64,000 bases of DNA from Naegleria lovaniensis. Its lineage: Eukaryota; Heterolobosea; Eutetramitea; Acrasida; Naegleriidae. The position numbers and the translations under genes were made by a program. Under the pieces are notes generated by a model that did no database searches, was not told where the DNA came from, and saw only the letters and a program-made list of their open reading frames with translations. Position 1 is the first letter of the stretch; every line of letters starts with the position of its first letter. This document shows, in pieces, positions 9,137 through 18,678 of the stretch. The stretch lies in NCBI RefSeq assembly GCF_003324165.1, contig NW_025407856.1, positions 310,001-374,000 of the forward strand, given 5' to 3'.

Positions 9137-9176
9137 CACGCCCTTTGTGACTCAACTGAGGATCACAAAGGGCGTG
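9137..9176. repeat. long near-perfect hairpin
   Basis: Perfect 14-bp inverted repeat: CACGCCCTTTGTGA (9137-9150) and TCACAAAGGGCGTG (9163-9176). The 12-nt centre CTCAACTGAGGA contains a further CTCA/TGAG pairing, extending the stem to about 18 bp with a two-base bulge. Could be a binding site for a dimeric protein, an RNA hairpin, or the footprint of a small inverted-repeat element. Confidence 0.75.
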
Positions 9177-9955
9177 ACAGCCATTCGAACGACTGCATAA
9201 AAGCCATGATTGCAGTTCGTTTCTTTTTTTACTTTTACAAGAGACGCTTGTTTGATATAATGCTGGCACTGAGTGTCTATTTATTGCAATCTAAAAAATT
9301 TTCACGAAGTTTATGTAGGAGATTTTGAAATATCAATTCGAATTTTGAGTTTTCGAATTGCAAAGTTCACATTTTCACCACACGACTTTTGAAAAGCTGA
9401 CTTCAACGCCATTAATATATCGGATGATGAAACCTTGCACATTGTTACAACCTTATCCTACTTTCAGACCCAATATCAATTGCGATGTTTGGGAATCTTC
9501 CCTTTCATGTTTCTTTAACCCATCATTAATGAGAACAAAACAAGAGCCGATCGATTTCTTGTTCATGTCTACATTCTAAAGACTGCGGCAGAAGTATCAT
9601 TAATAAACCATGACAAAGCCCTACCTTTTGAAACCCTCACGCAAGCGTTTGTTGTACAAAGACGAGAGAACTGAAATTGTTGAGGTTGATGTTTTCAGCT
9701 TAGGTCATTGAGAACATTGGTTATACGCAAGATGATTCAAACACATCTTCTTCGAATATGAAAGATGATGATGAATCTGAATTTTGAAAGTTGTTTTGTC
9801 ATTCAAGATCAACTATAAATTTCATTACGATCTTATAAAGAATGTTTATGAGTGCTCTCGTTGCATTTAGTTTTCACGAAGCGTAGAGTATTAATGTGAA
9901 TTGACGCTTCTCATTGGAATGATGGAAATAATCCACACACATGTCACCTCAAACT

Positions 9956-12202
9956 CTAAAAATTGAATTGTTCTGAATGAAGTCTTCCTTTTTCTAACCC
10001 AATCTCCTGCATAATATTTTCAATGTTTTCCATGAATCCAAAGGGTCCACACATCATTACCTGTGTTTCAAGCAGTTGTTCATGACAAATGATCTTCTCT
10101 AAATCCGTTTTGGATAATCTTCCTCGTCCTCCTTTCCAGTCTTCAGAAATATGACTTGCCGTCAAGAATGGATGAAACACGAACACATCTTTAAACTCAT
10201 GATGGACCATTTTCTCGATTTCACTTCTAAACACCAAATCTTGTTCAGTTCTCACGACATGAATCAAGTGAATCTTTTCCAATTGTGGAATGATCGATTG
10301 CAACTGTTGCAACTTTTTTCTCCTCAAAATGCTCATAAACGGTGTGATACCAATTCCACCTGCAATGAAAACCAAATATTTTGTTTCATTCAAATCATGA
10401 ATACAATCTTCCAATGTAAATGTTCCCTCAATTCCCTTCAGACGTAATTCTTTTTCTGGCCACATGTGTTCATACAAGTAATTTGAAACAAGTCCTCCCT
10501 CTTTTGTCTTCACAGTAATACTAATTTCATAGAGACCTGCTCCACCTGGAGAAGTGAGTGTCCAAGATCGTTCTACAACTCCTGATGGACCCATGTCAAT
10601 TAAAAAGGTTCCATATTGACCTGCTTTTTGAAGAGTTCCCAAAGCTACTGCTGTTGAAAAGGTATAAGTCACTGTGTCATGGGTTTCTTTTTTACGATCC
10701 TTACAGCGCACAACAATTGAGTCCATTCCTAACTTGTTGGAGTTGACTTTTGACAAGGAAGATTGGAATTGAACCTGAGGATTATAGATGGATTCTGAAA
10801 GGTATTTCCACTCAAAAGGGACCTGTTTCTGAGAATAAATCCATTCTTCTAAATAAAAACGAACGGTATGTTGAGCTCCAGGTTTGGATTGAAATCCTTG
10901 AGCTACAAATGCTTTCCCTGTCATGTACAGTAAATCTCCATTATCAAAATTGATAAATAATAATCCAACCTTTGGATTCGTGACAATATTACCCAAAGTG
11001 TTAAACATGAAATTCCCTAAATATTCAGGATACTCCAGGATTGTCTGTTCTGTCTTTTCTACTTGAGAAATAGTTCTGCTTACTGTGACAAAACCTGGTT
11101 TTCCTCCTCTGTGTGAAACATCCAAACCCTGTCGTCTGTCATGCTCAGTAGGATTGAGAGAGCTAGATGACATTGACTCTTTTGAAGCAGATGCAATGAA
11201 AAACGCATCACTCTTTGAAATAAATTCTTCCAATTGCGAAGGAAGAACCCATAGTCCTCGAGAGACATTACCATAACCTTCCTCTCTTCGTCGATCTTTC
11301 CAATTCCATTCTCGAGCTTGAATGTATTTAGGACAATTTCCCATAGTCACATCAACCTCCAATAAGAATGAAACTGTTTCATGATGATCATTGATACCTG
11401 AATTAGAAAATGCAACAGATCCTTTCACTCGGCCATTCACTCGATTTCTTCTTCGTGTATGAGGTTCAATTCCAAGAATTCCAATAGGAATTTCAGATTT
11501 AAGATTGTTCTGTAAGGGATCCCCATGCAAGAGCATGGTTTCAATGTGAATCGAGCGATCGTCAAGTGTTCTTGCCAATGAAACCATAGGTTTTGCCTGA
11601 TAAGGTAATGTCAAATCATTTGTTGATTCTTGTAAAGTCTGAACATTGGTACTCTCTTGTAAGAAAGGAGGATGAGCAACAATAATAGAAGCCCATACTC
11701 TTTCCTTCTCATCCATGGATGAAACAAGTAAAAAGGGCATCTTTTCATAAAACTCTCGATGTTGCATGGGCATGTAATTTCGAACAAATTGAGAGAGTTG
11801 AGAGGACTTGTCCTCACTAAGACCTACTTGATGTTGAAAGAAACATTCTCCTTCGTGAAAATTGGATTCTGAAATTGGACGTGTGAACGAAGATTTAAGT
11901 TCCTGGTAGTGAGGTTGGTGAAATAGTGTGGTGTTGTTAGTGGCATTGGTTTCGATCGATGGTTTCATCACGTCGGTGGATGTGAGCTCTGTGTGGACGA
12001 AACTCATCATGGTCCAGATCTGATGATCAATTTGTTTTTCTTGAATTTCCAAAAGGAAGATCTTCAAATACTTTGTGGATTGGCCAATACTTCTTTCAGA
12101 GAGAGGACGCGTTCGATTTGTGCGTGCGAAAGGTTGGGAATTTTGAAGATCTGAATTTAGTAATGAAACCGTCCTCAAAGGTTTAAGTAGTATGCATATC
12201 AT
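9956..12202 (-). CDS. PNPOx-like FMN domain fused to a ferredoxin-reductase-type oxidoreductase
   Basis: About 748 aa from the ATG at 12202; the open frame reaches 12232 only through a TTG. ATGs at 12010/12007 are alternative starts. Residues ~100-480 match the pyridoxamine 5'-phosphate oxidase-like flavoprotein layout: FHEGECFFQHQVG, a DAFFIASAS strand, RGGKPGFVTV, a YPEYLGNFMFNTLGNIVTNPKVGLLFI core, and GDLLYMTGKA. Residues ~500-748 form an FNR module: RSWTLTS for FAD, GGIGITPFMSIL for pyridine nucleotide and MMCGPFGFM near the end. No 2Fe-2S ferredoxin domain follows. Related bacterial fusions pair these domains for electron transfer from NAD(P)H; substrate unknown. The extreme N-terminus is hydrophobic (MICILLKPL) and might target or anchor it. 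Confidence 0.8.
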   Translation of the reverse strand: MICILLKPLRTVSLLNSDLQNSQPFARTNRTRPLSERSIGQSTKYLKIFLLEIQEKQIDHQIWTMMSFVHTELTSTDVMKPSIETNATNNTTLFHQPHYQELKSSFTRPISESNFHEGECFFQHQVGLSEDKSSQLSQFVRNYMPMQHREFYEKMPFLLVSSMDEKERVWASIIVAHPPFLQESTNVQTLQESTNDLTLPYQAKPMVSLARTLDDRSIHIETMLLHGDPLQNNLKSEIPIGILGIEPHTRRRNRVNGRVKGSVAFSNSGINDHHETVSFLLEVDVTMGNCPKYIQAREWNWKDRRREEGYGNVSRGLWVLPSQLEEFISKSDAFFIASASKESMSSSSLNPTEHDRRQGLDVSHRGGKPGFVTVSRTISQVEKTEQTILEYPEYLGNFMFNTLGNIVTNPKVGLLFINFDNGDLLYMTGKAFVAQGFQSKPGAQHTVRFYLEEWIYSQKQVPFEWKYLSESIYNPQVQFQSSLSKVNSNKLGMDSIVVRCKDRKKETHDTVTYTFSTAVALGTLQKAGQYGTFLIDMGPSGVVERSWTLTSPGGAGLYEISITVKTKEGGLVSNYLYEHMWPEKELRLKGIEGTFTLEDCIHDLNETKYLVFIAGGIGITPFMSILRRKKLQQLQSIIPQLEKIHLIHVVRTEQDLVFRSEIEKMVHHEFKDVFVFHPFLTASHISEDWKGGRGRLSKTDLEKIICHEQLLETQVMMCGPFGFMENIENIMQEIGLEKGRLHSEQFNF

Positions 12203-12284
12203 GAACAAAAAGTGTAGGGTCAACAACAACAAGCAGTAAAGTGTGTGTGTGATTTCATCTCAATTCATTGAGAGTTTGAGACCA

Positions 12285-13148
12285 ATGCAAACAATTTTGT
12301 TTCATCATCTAAACTCTCATCATAATGGAGTGGACTCAAAAAATTGTTTAACTATTGCAATGAAACGAGGTTTTGACGAACATATTGGATCCAACTCATC
12401 CTCGACAACAAGTCTTGTTGCAAAAACCACATCGCTTTCTAATGTAAAGCGAAAAAAGACTCATCTTTCATTGCCTTCCTTCTGCAGAAAGGATAGCATT
12501 AAAGATTTAGGAAGGCTCCGAGTTGCTTCTCGCATCATGAAAGCACTAACAGAGCAAAAACCAATGGACAGGCTTGAAACCATATTTTCAATATTAAAAT
12601 ACATTCCCGATGATCAGTTTGCAAATCTAGGAAAAGAGCTGGATATGAAAAATTTTCATCAAGTGAATCTATTGGATTATTTAAAAACAGTGCAGAGGCT
12701 TGATGATTGTTGGTTCAATGATGATAGTGATGCGGCTAGTTTGCTGCCGATAAAAACCGTGCAAGTCCTCTCAAAAAAAGAATTTTTTACAAAATTACTT
12801 ACGGATTTATTGAAAAGATCAGATGATTTCGATTATGTGCCTACTCAAAGCATTAAATTGTTTATGAAGACAGAGAGTTCAAAACCATTGTATGATACGT
12901 TGTACAAATTGACAAGAAGTGATTTGGATGAGTCAACCAAGCAATCATTGATTCAATTTTATTCACAATATCCAAGATTATTGTTCTTACTGCCGTGCAC
13001 AAAGATATTAAACGGAGGTGTGGTGTATGTGTCAAAGATTATTGATGAAGACGATGTGATGAGAAAATCATTCAAAGAGTTACAAGTCACCTGTCCTCGA
13101 ATTGATGACTATTTGAATTATCTCAGCAAGTATCCTTCGTCGCATTAA
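12285..13148 (+). CDS. hypothetical protein, helical
   Basis: About 287 aa from ATG 12285; the ATG at 12360 (MKRGFDEHIG) is equally plausible, and the frame upstream to 12243 opens only at a GTG. The protein has a Ser/Lys-rich N-terminus with a basic patch (KRKKTH), then a mostly helical body: RVASRIMKALTEQKPMDRLETIFSIL, KKEFFTKLLTDLL, YPRLLFLLPC. I recognise no family. It is divergent from the oxidoreductase gene at 12202, with fewer than 100-160 bp between start codons, so the two probably share a promoter region. Confidence 0.6.
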   Translation: MQTILFHHLNSHHNGVDSKNCLTIAMKRGFDEHIGSNSSSTTSLVAKTTSLSNVKRKKTHLSLPSFCRKDSIKDLGRLRVASRIMKALTEQKPMDRLETIFSILKYIPDDQFANLGKELDMKNFHQVNLLDYLKTVQRLDDCWFNDDSDAASLLPIKTVQVLSKKEFFTKLLTDLLKRSDDFDYVPTQSIKLFMKTESSKPLYDTLYKLTRSDLDESTKQSLIQFYSQYPRLLFLLPCTKILNGGVVYVSKIIDEDDVMRKSFKELQVTCPRIDDYLNYLSKYPSSH

Positions 13149-13373
13149 CAATTTGCGTGTGTGAGCAATCAGAGATTTGTTTTATTGTGGAACAGGCTTG
13201 CAAACTTGTTTCTAAGGATCCTTAGAAAACAATCAGTTTTGGATTGCAAGATTATTCACGAGTTGGAAATAGTGGAAAAACTTTCGACGATGTTGTTTCG
13301 AGTTGAAAAAGTGAAATAATAATAATTTTTGCACAAAATTTTGCAACACCAAAATAAGAAATAATTCGATAAT

Positions 13374-14180
13374 TCACTTGGTCTTTTTCTTTGTTTTGAA
13401 TAGGAATGTTAACATTTGTACAACTTGTTCTTGGGTCAAATGCTCTGAATTCTGAATAGCATTGGCTATTAAAACAGAGTCATTTGAATTTTCTGAATTA
13501 ATCCAAACTCTTCCATTCAATCCCACAGCTACTTCAAAACTCACATATTCGCTAATTAGTTTTAACAGGTAGCAATTTGGATCTAATAATTTTCTAGCCA
13601 TTCCTAGAGAGCACTCCACCACATATCCTCCTTTTAATTCTCCAAATACAGATTTGCCAGTACTCCAATCTTTCTTTTTCATTCCAGGCGCACTTTCACA
13701 CGTTATTTCAATATCTAAATCTTTGTTTGCCAAAGTAACACGTGCATAAACAAGTGAGCCAGGTCCCAAGTCAGGTCTATTCCTTCGGGTAGCGCCATCA
13801 AACCCGATAAATGGCAATAACGCTAATCCTTGATGAGCTAAAATATCCACACTATATTGTTCCACAGGCACTCTATCCTTCACAACTCCAATAACCATAT
13901 CTCCGACCATCGGAACATAACGATGTTGATTATTATCCACAAAATATCTATTCGGTGGAACTAGCCTCAAGATTCCAGCCTTTGTTGCAATAATATTATT
14001 TTCTGTTTGAAAAAGTCCTGGTCCAATTTTAATAATTCCCGATTGTTGAATCATGGCCATTGTTGTTGTATTTGATTCATTTCCTGAACTTGTTGATGAC
14101 GTGTGTTTACCTGTTGATAAACAAGCAATTTCATCTCCGGGCATGACGGGATGATTTAATTTCTCAGAGTGTACTTGCAT
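13374..14180 (-). CDS. RRP40: exosome complex component Rrp40 (EXOSC3)
   Basis: About 268 aa from the ATG at 14180 (the frame extends to 14222 through a TTG). It is a cap subunit of the RNA exosome, which processes rRNA and degrades nuclear and cytoplasmic RNA. The MPGDE start matches the conserved VVPGD of Rrp40. An S1-type beta barrel follows: YVPMVGDMVIGVVKDR, VDILAHQGLALLPFIGFDGATRRNRPDLGPGSLVYARV. A KH-like end carries the Rrp40/Rrp4 signature FEVAVGLNGRVWINS (GxNG). The GATRRNRP segment favours Rrp40 over Rrp4 and Csl4. An internal Ser/Thr-rich insertion (residues ~20-40) is unusual. Confidence 0.9.
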   Translation of the reverse strand: MQVHSEKLNHPVMPGDEIACLSTGKHTSSTSSGNESNTTTMAMIQQSGIIKIGPGLFQTENNIIATKAGILRLVPPNRYFVDNNQHRYVPMVGDMVIGVVKDRVPVEQYSVDILAHQGLALLPFIGFDGATRRNRPDLGPGSLVYARVTLANKDLDIEITCESAPGMKKKDWSTGKSVFGELKGGYVVECSLGMARKLLDPNCYLLKLISEYVSFEVAVGLNGRVWINSENSNDSVLIANAIQNSEHLTQEQVVQMLTFLFKTKKKTK

Positions 14181-14292
14181 TTTTTTTATGTTACAATTTT
14201 TATTTATTCTTTTAAATTTCAAGAAACTTGCAGACCTTTTCGATTTCCATTCTCATTCTTTTTCTGAGAGACAGATTGATCCTTGAAGCGAG

Positions 14293-15490
14293 ATGAAACA
14301 TGGAGACAACCGAAAGTTTAAAAAAGACCGTCATGCACCATCATCTTCATGGTCACCTCGAGGTGTGATCATTCTCGAGAGAGGTTCGACCTCTTTACGA
14401 GCAGGACATTCCATTATTTTCGATACATTTCCGAGTCATGATTTTCCATCACTTATTGGACGACTCAAACAACGTTCTCTCCTCACTTCCAATGTAATTG
14501 TTGAAAAGGATTATTACGTTGGACATTAATTACTGAATGGAATGATTTTGAATTATTACTTCTTTATACTTTTAAGGAATTGGAAATGGATACAAAACAA
14601 CAAGGATTGATCATGACAGAATGTGCATTGACACCGAAAGAAAATCGAGAACAATTGACCATGTTGTGTTTTGAAAAGTTCTGTATTCCTGCCATGTATT
14701 TGGCCAATAGAAATGTCATGTCTTTATATGGAAATGGTTATGTGACTGGTTGTTCGGTAAATTCTGGTGACTCTATTACGACCCTAGTTCCAGTGTATGA
14801 AGGTTTTGCATTAAAACATGCCTCTAAAAGAATGGACATTGGTGGACATGACTTGACCATGTATTTGATCAAGTTGTTAATATCCGAAAAAGGATATCTA
14901 ATGACAGGTGGCATGTCCCTCATTCCAATCATTCAACACATTAAGGAAACACTTTGTTTTGTCAGCAATGATTTCGAAAGAGAAATGAATATGTCCAAAA
15001 GCATTGAAAAAACCTATGAACTTCCCGATGAAATGCTCATCACTCTCGATAAGGAAAGTATTCAAACAAGTCAACCTCTCTTCGATCCCAATTTCATTCC
15101 AAGAGACAACGACATGGATGGACTCCATTCAGAAATTTATCATTCCGTCTTGAAGTGTGATCTCGATTTACGAAAAGAATTATTTTCAACAATTTCACTT
15201 TCTGGAGGAAATTGTCAACGGCATGGAATTGAAAAGAGATTGGAACGAGAATTACAATTACTGGTTCCTCCTTCTTTGATTCAATGTGTGAAATTGGTGG
15301 ATGAGAGATCTCGACCTCATTGTATGGATGTAAGTCATATTGTTCATAGGAAATGGTTTTAAATTAGGGTGTTTTTGGCAATTCACTCATTCAGCGTTGG
15401 ATGGGAACTGGTTTTCGCTTAATTTCACAAAATCATTGGAAGGCCTTAACAGAAGCAAAACGATATTCAAAAGCTTGGTTAGTTATTTAG
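14293..15490 (+). CDS. divergent actin-like protein, two splice/frame complications
   Basis: Exon 1 starts at 14293 (VIILERGSTSLRAGH, FPSLIGRLKQR, KDYYVG). Exon 2 reads TEWNDFELLLLYTFKELEM, TECALTPKENREQL, PVYEGFALKHA, DIGGHDLTMYLIKLL, TYELPDEMLITL, YHSVLKCDLDLRKELF, LSGGNCQRHGIEKRLERE, through 15329. A 38-nt intron (15330-15367, GTAAGT..TTAG) leads to 15368-15490, giving the actin C-terminal WMGTGFRLISQNHWKALTE. Total ~385 aa, actin-sized. Between VG and TEWND the frame changes (14520-14530) and ~18 residues of actin are missing, so one base appears lost or the gene is damaged. Nucleotide-contact residues are changed: Asp of DNGSG is Glu, Lys18 is Arg-like, DSGDG is NSGDS. Probably a divergent actin-related protein; orthology to a named Arp is unclear. 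Confidence 0.75.
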
Positions 15491-15605
15491 ACTTTCCTAA
15501 ATGTTTCAACTGTTCAACAGGCAAAATTGAGCTCAATACTTTTGTGAAATGTCAACTTGTCAAGGAAAGGTGATGTGTTGAAAAACCTTACAAAAAAAAA
15601 TAGTT

Positions 15606-16436
15606 ATGTCCACGGCAGAACCCATCATACTTGAACCTAATATTGATCGCAACGAGCTGGAAAGATATGCTGGATTTCCGTGTGAAATTTCCTTCATCCA
15701 TCAAGCGACCAAGAAGGCCTCTATTTGCAGTTTAAATAATTCAACAATTGATTTTTTGTTTCATGACAGTGGTTGTTCTGAAACAGCTCCCTTTGCAGGA
15801 CATTACAAAATGCAAAACTTTGTGGGTTGTCATACGATATTGGCCTTTAATAATCATGACATTTATAGAAATTATTTGAATGTCGACAAGGCCAACAATG
15901 AAAAAGCATCCATTGGGCAAGAGATTGAAAACGACGAAGGATTAATGATTGCTATATTTCAATTGTTTATTCAAGAAAACTTTCCAGTGGTATGGAATCA
16001 GCGAAAGGAATATGCCCAAAATTATCACACTTTATTGATGAATAATAACTTTGTATTGTCACTATTAGAAGAGTTCAAACCTACTTCTGGTGGATTAATA
16101 GACAAGAGTGACGTGCTTGCTTTTTTGTTTGCCAAATTGAAAGCACTTGATATTGAGAATGAGTATTTTCCAAAAGTTCAGACTGTATACGCAAATTTTT
16201 TGGCTCAATATTCCATTCAGTCGGTATGGAGATTTGCCAAACTTGCCTTCTTTGATAGCAATCGATTCACACAAGAGGATTTCAAGTATGCCAGAGAAAA
16301 TGATTCTCCCCCATGGTGGCTCCATACGACTTCAATATTTATCGTACCGAGAATTCTTGATCTTATTCGTTCCCAAGATCCATTCAAGCAATTTTATAGA
16401 GTACCAGAAAGCAATGATGATTGTGTGCTTCTTTAA
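15606..16436 (+). CDS. hypothetical protein with C-terminal CaaX box
   Basis: 276 aa, single exon, ATG at 15606. I recognise no family. The chain is globular with aromatic-rich helices (GLMIAIFQLFIQENFPVVWNQRKEY, SIQSVWRFAKLAFFDSNRF, PPWWLHTTSIFIVPRILDLI). It ends in CVLL, a textbook CaaX motif with Leu at the last position, which favours geranylgeranylation, so the protein is probably membrane-attached. It is convergent with the RCC1-like gene: only 37 bp separate the two stop codons. Confidence 0.7.
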   Translation: MSTAEPIILEPNIDRNELERYAGFPCEISFIHQATKKASICSLNNSTIDFLFHDSGCSETAPFAGHYKMQNFVGCHTILAFNNHDIYRNYLNVDKANNEKASIGQEIENDEGLMIAIFQLFIQENFPVVWNQRKEYAQNYHTLLMNNNFVLSLLEEFKPTSGGLIDKSDVLAFLFAKLKALDIENEYFPKVQTVYANFLAQYSIQSVWRFAKLAFFDSNRFTQEDFKYARENDSPPWWLHTTSIFIVPRILDLIRSQDPFKQFYRVPESNDDCVLL

Positions 16437-16473
16437 TAAATGTGTCACAAAAACTTTTGGAAAATATTGTGTT

Positions 16474-17901
16474 TCATTTCTTCAAAATCTTTTGAGTCAG
16501 ATTGAGAATGTTTTGGAACACCTTCATTGGTGAACAAGAATCAGAATTTTCGTTAAAACTAAACATGATGTCACTTAATGCGCTTCTTCCGGTGAGTTCT
16601 TTCAACTTCAAAAAGAAAAGCCAATCTGACTTTCTGATAGGAAACCGTTTTCTGTAAATAAATGCATGCCATGGCCCTAAGCTGAAATATATTCATGAAT
16701 ATATTTCACAATTAAACAACCAAATACGAAATAAGCGAACATACCTCACTTCTTGATCGTCGTATTCTTTGTTGAGAACCCAAATCTTGTTGTACCCTCT
16801 AAATTTTTGATCAATGTTGCTCTGTTTTTTTAATTCCAGTACTACTGGACCAATGAAAATTATTTCACCTGTTACGCTAATTAAACATGTGCAAATAGAT
16901 CCACAACACAGTGATTGAATTGGGGAAGAAATATTAAGCTCAAAAAATAAGTCTTCAATAATGATTTCAGGATGGCTTGTGAGTTGACCATGATCATTGA
17001 GCCCTCTCACAAATACGGCTCCGCTTTGAAGAAGGATTGCCAAATGTGCATAACCAGATGAAATTTGAATCACAGGAGAACGCTTTTCAAAAGGTGTCTC
17101 TACATAAACCATACGCCCTTTTGGGTAATAATCAAAACCGCATGCTTCTGACCCATATTTTCTAATGTAAAATTTGTTATCCTCCAAAATAAATATGAAT
17201 AAATCATTGCAATAAGATGTCATAAATTTGATTTTTGTCTTATCATCTGGAACTGGAAATGCTTCCTCAGTCTCAGTTTCACATTGATAGGCAATAAATT
17301 GAGTAGGATCCTGTTTCGTATAAAGTAAAAAATAGGGAGACATCGTACCAGCTCCGATAGCAATTAGATCACCCCGTCGATGCACTTTGAAAGGCTTCAT
17401 CTTGAACGATTCGACATCATAAATAAAAAGTCTATCGTCCATCATTTCAAAAATAACATGACTGCAATTATTGCAAACCACTCGTTTCATCTCCTTGGAT
17501 GTTGGCAAGCCTAAATTCGCCTTTTTCATTCCTTTAAATAATTCGTGAAAAGTCACTTTACGGAGATAGTGCAGCTTGCTTGAAATAGACAGGAAGAATT
17601 TTGTTTCCTGTCCCCATAAGAATATCAAACTATACGAAACATTCAGGTCACCACCGCTACAAACAAATGAAAATTTTAAAGGCTCATCATCGCCATATTG
17701 TTTTTTCTCTTCATCGCAAAATAATTTAATTTTTTTTTTGGATTTAATGTTCTTAGTTCGGGATAAGCAGGAAGGCTTGTACAATAATTTCAAAAAGCTT
17801 GGTTCAAATCCTTGTTCATACCGAAAACCTGAGTTTGCTTGTAGACCGCAATACCACACCGATTCTGCGTGATGATCCTCCTTTCGCAATGATGTTTTCA
17901 T
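16474..17901 (-). CDS. RCC1-repeat-like protein, two exons
   Basis: Exon 1 runs 17901-16745. A 63-nt intron (16744-16682, GTATGT..TTTCAG) leads to exon 2 ending at 16474, total 454 aa. Without the intron the frame would end in unrelated residues at 16693; with it the product continues SLGPWHAFIYRKRFPIRKSD and ends QKILKK. Beta-propeller blades of the RCC1 type are seen at VIQISSGYAHLAILLQSGAVFVRGLNDHGQL and SLCCGSICTCLISVTGEIIFIG; other blades are weak. Could act as a guanine-exchange factor or a scaffold; function not assignable. The intron's 3' end is a perfect 24-nt palindrome. Confidence 0.75.
16684..16707. repeat. perfect 24-nt palindrome at an intron acceptor
   Basis: GAAATATATTCA followed immediately by its reverse complement TGAATATATTTC. 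It covers the branch/polypyrimidine end of the RCC1-like gene's intron on the minus strand, just upstream of the AG at 16682-16683. In the pre-mRNA it could form a hairpin. Confidence 0.85.
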
Positions 17902-18678
17902 TTTTTGTAAAATAGTTCACAGAGGCTGTTCCAGAATGAAAAGTACTTTGAGGAACGAGAAAAGGATTTCTTTCAAGCAGGCAAATCACTTCACCTTTCC
18001 AAAGTTGCTATACAAGTTGCGGTTTCAATAAATTGTGGATCCATCAGGGCCAAGAAGATAACAGTTCTCTATTTCGTACAAAAGTGAAACCTGCGTTTGG
18101 ATTAAGAATTGACAACACCATTTGTTGTTCGAATTTGTTTGAGTTTTAGAAATTTGTTGTAAACGAGATTTTTTCATCCTGTGGTAAATATCTCATGAAC
18201 ATTAAACTTTGAAACACCATCCCTTTTCAGATTGCACCTGCTTGAAATTTTTTGCTTTCCTGTAACCATAACATGAACACAACCGACATCTAGTCATTCC
18301 TTTTGAGTCATTAAAACTTGGTGATACGCTCGAGGCAAGTAGTAGAATTCTAACACCGCGAAATCTGCCCAAGGATCAGAAGCGACTGGTGGCGTAAATC
18401 CACCCTTGCCTTTTTTCTTTGTTTTTTTGCTGGTACCGTGTGACCAGTCAAGTTCATGCAATTTCAAATCGATTCGTGGATGGACTAATGGAAGCGCAAA
18501 TCACAAAAATCTTTTCATAGTTTTTACAGGGTTACCGTTTTGCGTTCCGATTCAAATCCAATAAAATCACACGAGAGGAGGTAATTTCAATATTACCATT
18601 AAAAAAAAACAAAACGGAGCCCTGCTCTCATCTCACCATTCAACAAATTACATTCACACAATTCACAAGCATTCGAAA
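17902..18678. other. intergenic region carrying element copy B
   Basis: 777 bp between divergent genes. Apart from element B (18241-18367) it holds a short inverted repeat GGTGG/CCACC at 18388-18404 directly upstream of B on the minus strand, and poly-A/T tracts close to the start at 18679. Nothing else recognised. Confidence 0.5.
18241..18367 (-). ncRNA. candidate structured RNA or regulatory element, copy B
   Basis: Minus-strand counterpart of 6076-6191. Conserved blocks appear in the same order: CAGATTTCGCGG, ACTACTTGCC, AAGTTTTAATGACT, the 26-nt identical core (18286-18311), and GAAAGCAAAAAATTTCAA. Between the first two blocks B has GTGTTAGAATTCT where A has only AACA, and B can pair GGTG with CACC across the ACTACTTGCC block. 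No 5S gene lies next to this copy, so the element is not simply 5S flank. No Pol III terminator of four or more T was found immediately after the last block. Confidence 0.45.

Larger units (their letters stand above)
7555..9955. other. gene-poor repeat-bearing island
   Basis: 2.4 kb with no convincing gene. It holds a direct repeat pair (7665-7744 and 7855-7939), a small hairpin (8016-8039), a four-unit 19-bp minisatellite (8541-8616) and a long hairpin (9137-9176). Short ORFs at 7617, 8083, 8674, 9134 and 9358 lack motifs and several start at non-ATG codons. Some fragments (for example after 9611, MTKPYLLKPSRKRLLYKDER) look protein-like but stop quickly, which could mean decayed genes. Confidence 0.5.

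Noticed and set aside
14518-14576. 59-nt intron between KDYY and ELEM in the actin-like gene (GTTGGA..TTAAG)
   Set aside because: Its translation ITEWNDFELLLLYTF aligns with actin, so the stretch is coding, not intronic.
17811-17830. B-box-like GGTTCAAATCC, possible tRNA
   Set aside because: Lies within the RCC1-like gene and no cloverleaf or A box could be fitted; no tRNA genes were found in the window.
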